From Solobacterium sp. UBA1761 (GTDB lineage Bacteria; Bacillota_I; Bacilli_A; Erysipelotrichales; Erysipelotrichaceae): 35,603 nucleotides of DNA. The position numbers and the translations under genes are program-made. Of this stretch, positions 23,170 through 31,230 are shown one piece after another (position 1 is the stretch's first letter; each line of letters opens with the position of its first letter). The notes beneath the pieces are model-generated. The model was not told the origin of the DNA. It ran no database searches and saw nothing but the letters and a program-made list of their open reading frames with translations. Location: the NCBI GenBank assembly GCA_002315565.1, contig DCHD01000023.1, positions 1 through 35,603 of the forward strand, in the 5' to 3' direction.

Positions 23170-23199
23170 AAAAGAACATGTAAACCGCTTACATGCTCT
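23170..23199 (-). terminator. Terminator after the DEAD-box helicase gene
   Basis: Stem GAGCATGTAA/TTACATGTTC (ten pairs, one G-T) with a 5-base loop, followed by five T on the minus strand. It lies 11 bases past the helicase stop and separates it from the rnf operon. Confidence 0.8.
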
Positions 23200-23209
23200 T
23201 TATTAATAA

Positions 23210-24553
23210 TTATTTATTGTTATTTTTTTCTCTTGAAGCTTTCTTGTAGCGTTCAAGTTTTTCTTCCTTGATTTTTCCGCGGATGAAATCACGGTGTTTC
23301 TTACGCTTGATTTCTTCTATCTCACGGTTTTTCTTCTTCTTATAGTTAGGCTTTACTTTTTCATTCTTGCGGTAAAGACGTTTAACAATCTCTTTTTCTT
23401 CTTCAGAGAATCTGACTTCTTTCTTTGCGGTTGGATTTACAGCATTCTTCCATTCTCCGTTTTTGAAGTCTTTGCATGAAAAGCTTATACCCTGTTTAAC
23501 AAGTGCCTTGATGGAAGGAATGTCTTCCTCTTTGTATAAGGCATAACAGACGCCTGTTTTTCCGTTTCTGCCAGTTCTTCCTGCACGGTGAGTATAGAAT
23601 TCAAGTTCCTTAGGAAAACCCATGGAAACAACATGTGATACACCTTCGATATCGATACCACGTGATGCAACATCAGAACAGACGATATAACTGTATTCCT
23701 GTCTTTCAAGCTGTTTCATGGCTTTCTGACGGTCTCTTGAAGAAAGTCCTCCATGAATCAGAAGTGTACGATAACCATTATCTTTCAGATATTCATATGT
23801 TGCATCAGCTTCATCCTTGCTGTTGGCAAAGATCATACAGACAAAAGGTTCAAATCCCTTAAGTATTTTTAAAAGTGTTTCTTTATAATCCAGATGCTTG
23901 CATGGAACAAGCGTATGTCTGATCTGAGGATTACGCTTGCTGTCTTCTACTTCTATAACTTTAGGATTATTGAGGTATTTCTTTACAAACAGTCTTAGTT
24001 CTTTTGAGAATGTAGCGCTGTAACAAAGCACTTCCGGATTTTTAACCATATGTGAAAATACAGCATCAATATCCTCTAAAAAACCATAGTCCAAAGTCAT
24101 ATCCGCTTCATCAATGATGAACATCTGAACAAAGTCAACTCTTAATGCGTTTGACTCAAAAAGATCCTTGATTCTTCCAGGTGTACCAATGACAATATGA
24201 GGAGCTTTTTCCATCTTGGCAACACTCTTCTTTTTATCGGTTCCACCAGCCAGCATCGTAATTCTTAAATCAGGCATTGCTTCTTTCATTACCATTGCAT
24301 TTGTATATACCTGATATGCCAGTTCTCTTGTAGGAAGTGAAATCAGAACCTGTGTTTTATCAGATAACGGATTGATCATTTCCATAATCGGAATCAGATA
24401 GGCATGAGTCTTACCTGTACCGGTTTTGGCAATCAGAACAACATCCTTGTTGCCTCTTGTGTAGTTAAGACATTCATTCTGAACAGAAGTAAGTTCTTTA
24501 AATCCGTTGGCTTCAATAAATTTAAGCGTTGTATCTTTTAACTGTTTATTCAT
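23210..24553 (-). CDS. DEAD-box RNA helicase (CshA/CshB-like)
   Basis: ATP-dependent RNA helicase, probably for ribosome assembly or RNA decay. Motifs are Q-region GFKELTSVQNE, Walker A AKTGTGKTH, PTRELAYQ, TPGRIKD, DEAD in FIIDEADMTL, SAT, and HRAGRTGRNGKTG. The last 75 residues are very rich in Lys, Arg and Glu, a basic RNA-binding tail. 447 residues, closest in size to CshB. The ATG lies 8 bases after an extended -10 (TGC-TACAAT) without a good ribosome site. Divergent from ispH with only 34 bases between the genes. Confidence 0.92.
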   Translation of the reverse strand: MNKQLKDTTLKFIEANGFKELTSVQNECLNYTRGNKDVVLIAKTGTGKTHAYLIPIMEMINPLSDKTQVLISLPTRELAYQVYTNAMVMKEAMPDLRITMLAGGTDKKKSVAKMEKAPHIVIGTPGRIKDLFESNALRVDFVQMFIIDEADMTLDYGFLEDIDAVFSHMVKNPEVLCYSATFSKELRLFVKKYLNNPKVIEVEDSKRNPQIRHTLVPCKHLDYKETLLKILKGFEPFVCMIFANSKDEADATYEYLKDNGYRTLLIHGGLSSRDRQKAMKQLERQEYSYIVCSDVASRGIDIEGVSHVVSMGFPKELEFYTHRAGRTGRNGKTGVCYALYKEEDIPSIKALVKQGISFSCKDFKNGEWKNAVNPTAKKEVRFSEEEKEIVKRLYRKNEKVKPNYKKKKNREIEEIKRKKHRDFIRGKIKEEKLERYKKASREKNNNK

Positions 24554-24561
24554 ACCCTACA

Positions 24562-24581
24562 ATTGTAGCACATGCTAAAAT
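24562..24581. promoter_or_regulatory. Divergent extended -10 promoters for the helicase and ispH
   Basis: Minus strand: TGC-TACAAT (-10 at 24562-24567), 8 bases before the helicase ATG. Plus strand: TGC-TAAAAT (-10 at 24576-24581), 6 bases before the ispH ATG. The 12-bp palindrome CTACAATTGTAG (24557-24568) covers the helicase -10. Neither gene has a clear Shine-Dalgarno, so both messages may be leaderless. Polymerase could hardly occupy both promoters at once. Confidence 0.5.
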
Positions 24582-24587
24582 TTAAAC

Positions 24588-25445
24588 ATGAACGTAATTC
24601 GCGTAATACCTTCAGGCTATTGCAAAGGTGTCGTAAATGCCATTGAGCTGGTCAAGAAAACCAGAAGTGAATATCCTCTTGAAAAGATCTATATTCTCGG
24701 CATGATTGTGCACAATTCTTTTGTCACCAGAGAACTTGAAAATCTTGGTGTAATTACTCTTGATGACTCAATAAAGTCAAAAGAAGAGTGGATTGATGAA
24801 ATAGATGACGGTATTATCATCTTCACTGCCCATGGCATTTCAGACTCAATAAAAAACAAAGCCCTCAATAAAGGCCTTTTCTGTGTTGACGCAACATGTG
24901 AAGATGTATTAAAGACAAAAGACCTTATTAAGGACTATCTGAATAAAGGATATGAAGTAATATATCTTGGCAAAAACAACCATCCTGAAGCAAATGCTGT
25001 AATATCTATCTCAAAGAATATTCATCTGATCACGAAGATTGAAGATGTCAATGATCTGAATATAAAAAATGAGAAGCTGATTCTGACTAATCAGACAACC
25101 ATGTCTTCGCTTGAACTTAAAGAAATAATTGATGAAGTAAAAAAGAAGTACCCTTCTGTACTTGTCAAAAACGACATCTGTCAGGCCACTTCATCAAGAC
25201 AGAAAGCCATCATGGACCTGAAAGATGCTCATCTTCTTTATATTGTTGGTGACATCAAGTCAAACAACACCAATATGTTGAAGGAAATCGGCATTAAATC
25301 CGGTATTGATAAAGTTGAACTTATCAGCGACTATACAATGATCAAAGATGAAGATCTCACTGTCGATACAGTATACGTATCAGCAGGAGCCAGCACACCG
25401 CCAAAACTTATCAATGAAGTAATTGATTACTTAAGGAACAAATAA
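24588..25445 (+). CDS. ispH: 4-hydroxy-3-methylbut-2-enyl diphosphate reductase IspH (LytB)
   Basis: Last enzyme of the MEP isoprenoid pathway, an Fe-S reductase turning HMBPP into IPP and DMAPP. Cluster cysteines are C12 (GYCKGV), C104 (DATCEDV) and C198 (DICQATSSRQ). Substrate residues are His42 (IVHN), His82 (TAHG), Glu134 (HPEA) and the TNQTTMS stretch. 285 residues, with no fused S1 domain as in some clostridia. Followed after 2 bases by the HAD phosphatase gene, so the two form an operon. Needs a reduced ferredoxin or flavodoxin. Confidence 0.95.
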   Translation: MNVIRVIPSGYCKGVVNAIELVKKTRSEYPLEKIYILGMIVHNSFVTRELENLGVITLDDSIKSKEEWIDEIDDGIIIFTAHGISDSIKNKALNKGLFCVDATCEDVLKTKDLIKDYLNKGYEVIYLGKNNHPEANAVISISKNIHLITKIEDVNDLNIKNEKLILTNQTTMSSLELKEIIDEVKKKYPSVLVKNDICQATSSRQKAIMDLKDAHLLYIVGDIKSNNTNMLKEIGIKSGIDKVELISDYTMIKDEDLTVDTVYVSAGASTPPKLINEVIDYLRNK

Positions 25446-25447
25446 CT

Positions 25448-26071
25448 ATGATCAATATTATATGGGATATGGATGGTACACTTCTTGATTCATACAGTTC
25501 TATTATTGACAGTATTGTAAAGACATTAAGAAGTTTCAATCTTGAATATGAATACGAATATATAAAGGACTATATTCTGGCTACTTCAACCAGCGACTTT
25601 TTTAAGCATGTAGAAAAGGAACATGGCATCAGTACCGATATGTTTCTGGAGTATCAGAAACTAAAACCTAATGAAGAAGAGATAAAACTGATGCCCCATG
25701 CCAAAGAAGCACTTGACATCCTTAACAGTAAAGGCATCGCAAACTACATCTTTACGCACCGTGGTAAATCAGTCTATACAGTTTTAAAGAATAATGACAT
25801 TCTTGAAATCTTTGCTGATATTGTTGATGGCGCGATGGGCTTTAAAAGAAAACCCGAACCTGACGCAATAAACTATCTTGTGAATAAATATTCCATGGAT
25901 AAAGAAAATACCTACTATATCGGTGACAGAGAGATAGATGCCAAGTGCGCAAGAAACGCCGGTATCAGAATGATATTCTACAGATCTTATGAAAAAACAG
26001 TGATGGATTCATCACTGTATGATTATAAAATTGAAGATTTAAGTCAGCTTAAAGATATCTTTAAGCTTTAA
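25448..26071 (+). CDS. HAD-superfamily phosphatase (phosphoglycolate-phosphatase-like)
   Basis: Cytoplasmic phosphatase with motif I DMDGTLLDS (nucleophile Asp7, acid Asp9), motif II IFTHRG, motif III Lys in KRKPEPDAI and motif IV IGDREIDAKCARNAG. A helical cap of about 65 residues between motifs I and II indicates subclass IA (Gph/PgmB-like). 207 residues. The substrate cannot be named; motif II ends in THRG rather than the usual TNK. AAGGA lies before the ATG within the end of ispH. Its last 11 bases overlap the end of the convergent flippase gene. Confidence 0.88.
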   Translation: MINIIWDMDGTLLDSYSSIIDSIVKTLRSFNLEYEYEYIKDYILATSTSDFFKHVEKEHGISTDMFLEYQKLKPNEEEIKLMPHAKEALDILNSKGIANYIFTHRGKSVYTVLKNNDILEIFADIVDGAMGFKRKPEPDAINYLVNKYSMDKENTYYIGDREIDAKCARNAGIRMIFYRSYEKTVMDSSLYDYKIEDLSQLKDIFKL

Positions 26072-27695
26072 ATTTTCTAAGCAGTCCCTTAATAGAAACA
26101 TCTTCAAGCTGCAGGATTTCCTGTGGCAGTTTCAGTTTTGAAGTAATAAATAGATATGTAAGAGCCATACCGATTCCCAGTACTCCAAGTATTCCAAGAT
26201 TCAGAAGTCTTGATATCTGGCCAAATGGAATAAAGTTGCGGATGATAGTAAACAGCACAACAACCGTCAGTGAACAAATGACAATCTTGACAGTGCAGAT
26301 AAAGATACCCTTCTGTTTAAGCCTGAACTTTTCTTTGAGGATGAATATATAAAGTCCAATTGCCACAAGTGAACACAGTACTGTAGAATACACCATGCCT
26401 TCCGCATGATATTCTCTTACCATCGGGAAGAATGAACCGAATTTCACTACAAACGAAAGCAGCAGTATTACAATAGCTTCTTTCTTCTGTCTTAAAGTAA
26501 TCATGATACTTGAAAGAATTGGAGCAACAGTATCTGTAAAACCGGTAAGTGTAGAAAGTGAGAACAGATATGAACCAAGTTCAAGATTGTTCTTGCCGTA
26601 CATTACAAAATAAATATCATCACTGAAGAAAAAGAATACCAATAGACATGGAATCAACAGATATAAAACAGTCTTGAATATCTGAGTAATCTGTTTTGAA
26701 AGCTGTTCAAAATCCTTCTTTTCATATGATTCGGTCAGATAAGGAACAAGACCGCTTGAAAATCCCAGTGTAAGTACCTGCGGTATAGCCAGTAGCTTAT
26801 TGCAGTTGGCCTGCAGAATTCCAAGTGACAGTTTTGCCGATTCAATATCCATTCCAAATCTTGTTACATAGTCAAGGAAATAGGTTGTGTTGACAAGTGT
26901 ACTTGCTGAACCGAAGAATGAAATAAAAATATAAGGAAGGCCTAAAAACAGAATTTCTTTTATAAGTTCTTTTTTTGCCACTTCATCGCTTGTCTGGGCT
27001 TCTACAAGTTCTCTCATCTGCCTGTCATCGCTTCTGGTATTGAGTTTGATGAAGATTACAGACATAAATGCTGCAAGTCCGGCAGCAGCCATTGCAATAT
27101 AGATGGCAGTGATATTTGAGAATTTAAGGACTCTTACAAAAAGATATCCACCGGCAAGTATTGTAAATACCCTTACAAACTGTTCAAGTACCTGGCTTGA
27201 TGCATACAGGTCAAGTCTTTTAAGTCCCTGATAATATCCACGTAATGCACTTAAAAACGGAACAATAACTACTGCAACAGTCAGAATTCTGAAGATTATC
27301 TTCAGGTTTTCAACGTCTTCATTACTTGCCATTGCACCCATGGATTTGGCAGCCAGCGGACCAGAAACAAACAGGAAGACAATCGCAACAACAAACGTCA
27401 TTCCCATAATGATTGATGTACCGAGTTTCTTGACCAGTTTGGCTGTCTTATAGTCTTCTTTTGCACAGTATTTGGCAACCATTGCCGCAATCGCAAAAGG
27501 TATACCGGCACCTGATATCTTCAAAAGAAAGTCATAGTATGTATAGGCAATAGAATAGAAAGACATATTAGCTTCTCCTGCAAGAGCACTTAAAGGAGAG
27601 AAGTAAATAAGTCCCAGTGCTTTTGAGATAAAGACGCCAAAAGAGCTCGTTAGAGCTCCGATAAGTAATGACTGTTTAATAGCTTTATTTTCCAT
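26061..27695 (-). CDS. MurJ/SpoVB-type polysaccharide flippase (MOP superfamily)
   Basis: Membrane flippase of 544 residues with about 14 helices, starting with the conserved SLLIGALTSSFGVFISKALGL region. MELK-like stretches such as SGAGIPFAIAAMVAKY and GYYQGLKR are typical of the SpoVB/YtgP/MurJ group, which move lipid-linked cell-wall precursors across the membrane. Position in a run with murC supports a role in peptidoglycan synthesis, but teichoic-acid or capsule substrates cannot be excluded. Only 5 bases after the lipoprotein gene and with no clear ribosome site, so probably translated by coupling. The convergent HAD gene overlaps its end. Confidence 0.88.
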   Translation of the reverse strand: MENKAIKQSLLIGALTSSFGVFISKALGLIYFSPLSALAGEANMSFYSIAYTYYDFLLKISGAGIPFAIAAMVAKYCAKEDYKTAKLVKKLGTSIIMGMTFVVAIVFLFVSGPLAAKSMGAMASNEDVENLKIIFRILTVAVVIVPFLSALRGYYQGLKRLDLYASSQVLEQFVRVFTILAGGYLFVRVLKFSNITAIYIAMAAAGLAAFMSVIFIKLNTRSDDRQMRELVEAQTSDEVAKKELIKEILFLGLPYIFISFFGSASTLVNTTYFLDYVTRFGMDIESAKLSLGILQANCNKLLAIPQVLTLGFSSGLVPYLTESYEKKDFEQLSKQITQIFKTVLYLLIPCLLVFFFFSDDIYFVMYGKNNLELGSYLFSLSTLTGFTDTVAPILSSIMITLRQKKEAIVILLLSFVVKFGSFFPMVREYHAEGMVYSTVLCSLVAIGLYIFILKEKFRLKQKGIFICTVKIVICSLTVVVLFTIIRNFIPFGQISRLLNLGILGVLGIGMALTYLFITSKLKLPQEILQLEDVSIKGLLRKFKA

Positions 27696-27700
27696 AATAT

Positions 27701-28198
27701 TTACTGAATATTGATTTTTATATACTCACGTTTTGTATTCAGCAGATCTTTTGATTTCCACTGTACCAGTACATACAATTCACATTCACTGTTTAAAGTA
27801 GTACCGGAAATAACAATTCCTGCATAGTATCCTTTATCAGGATTGGTCTGATTAGGAATCATTGTATAGGTTGAATCTTCAAATACGCCAACATTTGCTG
27901 CCATATTCTTTGAGTAGTCAACTCCTTTTTCAATTGCCACGACCTCAACATCGTACATGGCAACTCTTGGTTTATCAATAGTGAGATAGAAACTGAAGTT
28001 TCCATCAGCATTTCTTACTTTTTCACCGCTTATTTCGAAGTAGTCAGAAGTCTCATTAAAAGTATCATAGGCATTAATGAGTTCAATCATATCCTCGTAC
28101 TTCTCATTTGGATCGGCTTCTTTTTCTTTGATAAAAGAGCATCCGGAAAGAAGAAGCATCACAAGAAGAACAATTAATTTTTTAGAAAGTGACTGCAT
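27701..28198 (-). CDS. Lipoprotein of unknown function
   Basis: 165-residue exported lipoprotein; lipobox LLSGC (Cys20). The start is set at the ATG at 28198, which gives a clean signal peptide (MQSLSKKLIVLLVMLLLSGC). A longer frame adds 25 residues read from inside tyrS. The mature part has no recognised domain. It contains aromatic strands (FYLTIDKPRVAMYDVEVVAI and YYAGIVISGTTLNSECELYV), suggesting a small beta-rich fold. The gene starts 17 bases inside the end of tyrS and ends 5 bases before the flippase gene. Confidence 0.8.
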   Translation of the reverse strand: MQSLSKKLIVLLVMLLLSGCSFIKEKEADPNEKYEDMIELINAYDTFNETSDYFEISGEKVRNADGNFSFYLTIDKPRVAMYDVEVVAIEKGVDYSKNMAANVGVFEDSTYTMIPNQTNPDKGYYAGIVISGTTLNSECELYVLVQWKSKDLLNTKREYIKINIQ

Positions 28199-29405
28199 AC
28201 CAGTACTTCTTACCCTTTTTAATGATGGTGAGTTCTTTATTGAACGCATCAGCCTTATTAAGTTTAAAGTCAATGTCAGTTACTTTTTCGCCATTGACCA
28301 TAATTGATGAACCGTTGATCAGATCTCTGGCTTCACGCTTTGACTGACAGGCATTGAGAGCGATAAGTGCATCCATTATTGGTGTACCATCTTCAATCTG
28401 TACTTTTTCAAAGTCAGCAGTTCCATCTTTAAGTTCTTCAATAGATAGTTCCTTGATGTCACCCTTGAAGAATGTATCAGCAATCTTTACGGCTGATTCA
28501 TATGCTTCATGTCCATGAATGAAAGTAATAACTTCTTCAGCCAGTTTCTTGTGGGCTTTTCTTAAATGTGGTTCTTCTCTGTTTGAAACTTCTAAAGCTT
28601 CAATTTCTTCTTTTGGAAGGAATGTAAGGAACTTCAGATAATCAATAACTTTTGAATCTTCTGAGTTAACAAAGAACTGATACATTTCATATGGAGAAGT
28701 CTTCTTGCCGTCAAGCCAGATAGCCTTGCCGTTTGTCTTGCCGAACTTTGATCCATCAGACTTGGTCAAAAGAGGCATAGTGAAGCCATACGCTTCTTTG
28801 CCGTCTTTCTTTCTGATCAGTTCAATACCGGCAGTAATATTGCCCCACTGGTCCTGTCCTGCTACCTGCAGTTCACAGTTCTTTTCATTATACAGATGAT
28901 AGAAATCATATGCCTGAAGTGTCATATATGAGAATTCAGTATAAGTAATACCTTCTTCAAGTCTTCTTCTTACGATGTCTTTGTTCAGCATGTATGGAAC
29001 ATTGAAGTATTTTCCTACATCTCTCAAGTAATCGATATAAGAGAATTTTGAAAGCCAGTCGTAGTTGTTTACTACTTCAAAACCGAACAGTTTCTGTGCC
29101 TGTTCCTTCAGACAGTTGAAATTGTGTTCAACTGTTTCTTTAGTGATCATTGGTCTTTCAGCATCTGGTTTAGGATCACCGATAAGTCCTGTAGCGCCAC
29201 CAACAAGAAGGATTGGATTGTGTCCTGCATCCTTTAATCTTTTTGAAATAAGGAAACTTGAGAAGTGACCGATATGTAAAGAATCACCTGTAGGGTCAGT
29301 ACCGATATAAAAAGTCATACCGCCTTTGTTAAGTTTTTCTCTCAGTTCTGGCGAAGATACATCCTTAATAAGTCCACGCCATTCTAATTCTTCATATATA
29401 CCCAT
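28182..29405 (-). CDS. tyrS: Tyrosyl-tRNA synthetase
   Basis: Class I aminoacyl-tRNA synthetase charging tRNA-Tyr. Class I signatures are the HIGH-type TGDSLHIGHFS (about 37-47) and the KMSKS-type KFGKTNG. YTEFSYMTLQAYDF and QVAGQDQWGNI are the tyrosine-pocket stretches. A C-terminal S4 RNA-binding domain follows (INGSSIMVNGEKVTD). 407 residues, normal for bacterial TyrRS. It starts 2 bases after the ccpA-like gene, so it has no leader of its own and no T-box, which is unusual for a Firmicute tyrS. Confidence 0.96.
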   Translation of the reverse strand: MGIYEELEWRGLIKDVSSPELREKLNKGGMTFYIGTDPTGDSLHIGHFSSFLISKRLKDAGHNPILLVGGATGLIGDPKPDAERPMITKETVEHNFNCLKEQAQKLFGFEVVNNYDWLSKFSYIDYLRDVGKYFNVPYMLNKDIVRRRLEEGITYTEFSYMTLQAYDFYHLYNEKNCELQVAGQDQWGNITAGIELIRKKDGKEAYGFTMPLLTKSDGSKFGKTNGKAIWLDGKKTSPYEMYQFFVNSEDSKVIDYLKFLTFLPKEEIEALEVSNREEPHLRKAHKKLAEEVITFIHGHEAYESAVKIADTFFKGDIKELSIEELKDGTADFEKVQIEDGTPIMDALIALNACQSKREARDLINGSSIMVNGEKVTDIDFKLNKADAFNKELTIIKKGKKYWYAVTF

Positions 29406-29407
29406 AT

Positions 29408-30400
29408 TTACTTAGTAGTCTCTCTTTCCTGTAATAAACAATTTAAACATTTTTCTGTTTCTTCAACTTCTTCACCCTTTAATATCTTTGTCATAACACG
29501 CATTGCAATAGCGCCTACATCATAGGTTGGAATAGTGAATGCTGAGATTTCAGGACGAACCATTGAGTTGAATTTTGAATCTGACATGCAGACAAGTTCA
29601 AGATCTTCCGGTACTCTGATGCCATTTTCTGTAGCTGCATTCAAACAAGCAAAGCACTGTGAATCACGGTTTGCGATAACAAGCTGATGTTTGTGAGTCT
29701 TGAAATAATTCTTAAGGAACTTATATGTAGATCTTGTTGAATTTGAAATCTCAATAAAGCCATTGAATTCCTTGCCATGTTTTCTGAAGGCATTTGATGC
29801 ACCTTCTTTCATCTGGAAGGTAATATTTGAATTCTTTCTGTCTTCAAGTACGACAATATCATCAATACCACAGTTAAGATAATCATTACATAACTCTTCA
29901 ACAGCTTCCTTGAAGTCAATGTATACAGAACAGATTGAACTTGAAGAAATCTTTGAACCGATGACAACCATTGGAATATTGTACTGTTCCAACAGTTTTG
30001 TAGAATCGTCAAGAATCACTTTGTCGGCATAGATGATTACACCATCAACTCTTGATTTGATTGCTGAATCAACAATCTCGTTGAAAGAAGTAACACCTTC
30101 AGTAATAGTATGCAGATATATATTGTAGTCATAAAGTTTTGCCACATCGCATAGACCGTTGATTATTGAACCAGCCTGTGAAAAACAGGTCTGAGGAACA
30201 ATCAGTCCAATTGTGGTAGTTCTTGACAGTGCAAGGCCCTGGGCAATCGCATTTGGACGGTATCCAAGTGCTTCAATTGCTGCAGCAACTTTTTCTTTTG
30301 TTGCTTTCTTTACAGCACCTGATCCATTGATTACACGTGATACAGTTGCCAGAGAAACACCAGATTCTTTTGCTACTTCATAAATAGTAATCTTCTTCAT
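29408..30400 (-). CDS. ccpA: LacI-family regulator, probable catabolite control protein CcpA
   Basis: DNA-binding repressor/activator with the LacI helix-turn-helix TIYEVAKESGVSLATVSRVI (residues 5-24), hinge helix YRPNAIAQGLALSRTTTIG, and a type 1 periplasmic-binding-like effector domain to residue 330. The HTH, hinge and the absence of any sugar gene next to it resemble CcpA. The neighbours tyrS, a DUF948 protein and murC match the ccpA surroundings of Bacillus. AAGGAG lies 5 bases before the ATG. CcpA controls sugar genes with HPr-Ser-P; cre-like sites stand at mgl (3598) and before its own operon (31217). The equivalence is inferred. Confidence 0.75.
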   Translation of the reverse strand: MKKITIYEVAKESGVSLATVSRVINGSGAVKKATKEKVAAAIEALGYRPNAIAQGLALSRTTTIGLIVPQTCFSQAGSIINGLCDVAKLYDYNIYLHTITEGVTSFNEIVDSAIKSRVDGVIIYADKVILDDSTKLLEQYNIPMVVIGSKISSSSICSVYIDFKEAVEELCNDYLNCGIDDIVVLEDRKNSNITFQMKEGASNAFRKHGKEFNGFIEISNSTRSTYKFLKNYFKTHKHQLVIANRDSQCFACLNAATENGIRVPEDLELVCMSDSKFNSMVRPEISAFTIPTYDVGAIAMRVMTKILKGEEVEETEKCLNCLLQERETTK

Positions 30401-30402
30401 AC

Positions 30403-30777
30403 CTACTCCTTATCTTCCATAAGCCATTCCTTTAAAGGATTGGCGGATACTTTATTCTTTTTAACTTCGGTTTTTTCTTTATTCTGTGGCTTAGCTTTCT
30501 GTTTGTCTGCCACACTTTCTTTACCGCATTCTTTTGAAACTCTATCTACAAGTTCATTGCTTCTTTTGACTATATAATCAAGTACTTTATTGAGCTCTTC
30601 ATCATCCTTAACCCTCAGGCATATATCATCCAACATGGCTCTGGATTTTTTCAGAACTTCAATTGCTTTTTCAATAACAACAGTATTCTTTTTATCATGG
30701 GCATCAAGTTCTTTTAGTTTACTTATATCTTCTTCAAGAAGATCCATGATGCCAAGTATTTTTTCTGTAAGATCCAT
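30403..30777 (-). CDS. Coiled-coil cytoplasmic protein of unknown function
   Basis: 124 residues, highly charged, with no signal peptide or membrane helix. Residues 1-85 look helical with heptad-like leucines (LTEKILGIMDLLEEDISKLK). Residues 85-115 are Lys/Glu/Pro-rich and disordered. It occupies the place of ytxH-type genes next to ytxG in Bacillus but lacks their membrane anchor, so I would not equate them. One base after the DUF948-like gene and 2 bases before the ccpA-like gene, so certainly co-transcribed. Confidence 0.7.
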   Translation of the reverse strand: MDLTEKILGIMDLLEEDISKLKELDAHDKKNTVVIEKAIEVLKKSRAMLDDICLRVKDDEELNKVLDYIVKRSNELVDRVSKECGKESVADKQKAKPQNKEKTEVKKNKVSANPLKEWLMEDKE

Positions 30778-30778
30778 T

Positions 30779-31159
30779 CTAATCGTTGATAATGTCGTCA
30801 GGACTTGGTTCTCTTGTTTCTTTTTCTTTCTGTTCTTTATTGAAATACTTGTTTTTGATTTCGTCGAAATTTGTGACTACATAATCCTTTGTAGTTTTAA
30901 CAGCATTGACTGCCGCATCATGTACAGAGTCAACAGTCTTTGAAATCTTGACTACTGTGTCAAGTGGAGCCTGAGCCTTTTCAATTGACTGATTAGCCAG
31001 GTCTACTGTGGTTGATGTTTTATCGATAGTTTTATTCAGTGATTTTACGGTTCTTGTCAGATGAATAAGGAATATCATCAGACAGATTAATACAGCTACA
31101 CCAAGGATAGGGAGTAACTGTTCAGATAAATTTTGAGCTGCTTCAATAAATTCGTTCAT
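30779..31159 (-). CDS. DUF948 (YtxG-like) membrane protein
   Basis: 126 residues: N-terminal helix at about 16-33 (LPILGVAVLICLMIFLIHLT) followed by a long amphipathic coiled-coil segment with repeated Val/Thr (TVKSLNKTIDKTSTTVDLAN and similar) and a polar tail. This is the DUF948 pattern. In Bacillus a DUF948 gene lies directly beside murC, as here. Function unknown; likely a general-stress or envelope protein. It is the first gene after a good promoter with a cre-like site and has AAGGAG before its ATG. Confidence 0.8.
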   Translation of the reverse strand: MNEFIEAAQNLSEQLLPILGVAVLICLMIFLIHLTRTVKSLNKTIDKTSTTVDLANQSIEKAQAPLDTVVKISKTVDSVHDAAVNAVKTTKDYVVTNFDEIKNKYFNKEQKEKETREPSPDDIIND

Positions 31160-31182
31160 AACTAAAAAATCTCCTTATTAAC

Positions 31183-31230
31183 ATTGTAAGGTTTTATGAA
31201 AATATTTTCAATAAATTATAAGCGTTTTCA
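31183..31230 (-). promoter_or_regulatory. Promoter with upstream cre-like site for the DUF948-ccpA-tyrS operon
   Basis: Minus strand -35 TTGAAA (31206-31211), 17 bases, -10 TACAAT (31183-31188), both close to consensus. Immediately upstream, TGAAAACGCTTATA (31217-31230) matches the cre consensus TGWNANCGNTNWCA at all but one fixed position. At about -41 to -55 it is placed as for CcpA activation or auto-control. It ends exactly at the murC stop. Confidence 0.65.

Noticed and set aside
29400..29420. T-box or other leader RNA for tyrS
   Set aside because: Only 2 bases separate it from the preceding coding region, and no T-box-like sequence or terminator hairpin is visible there.
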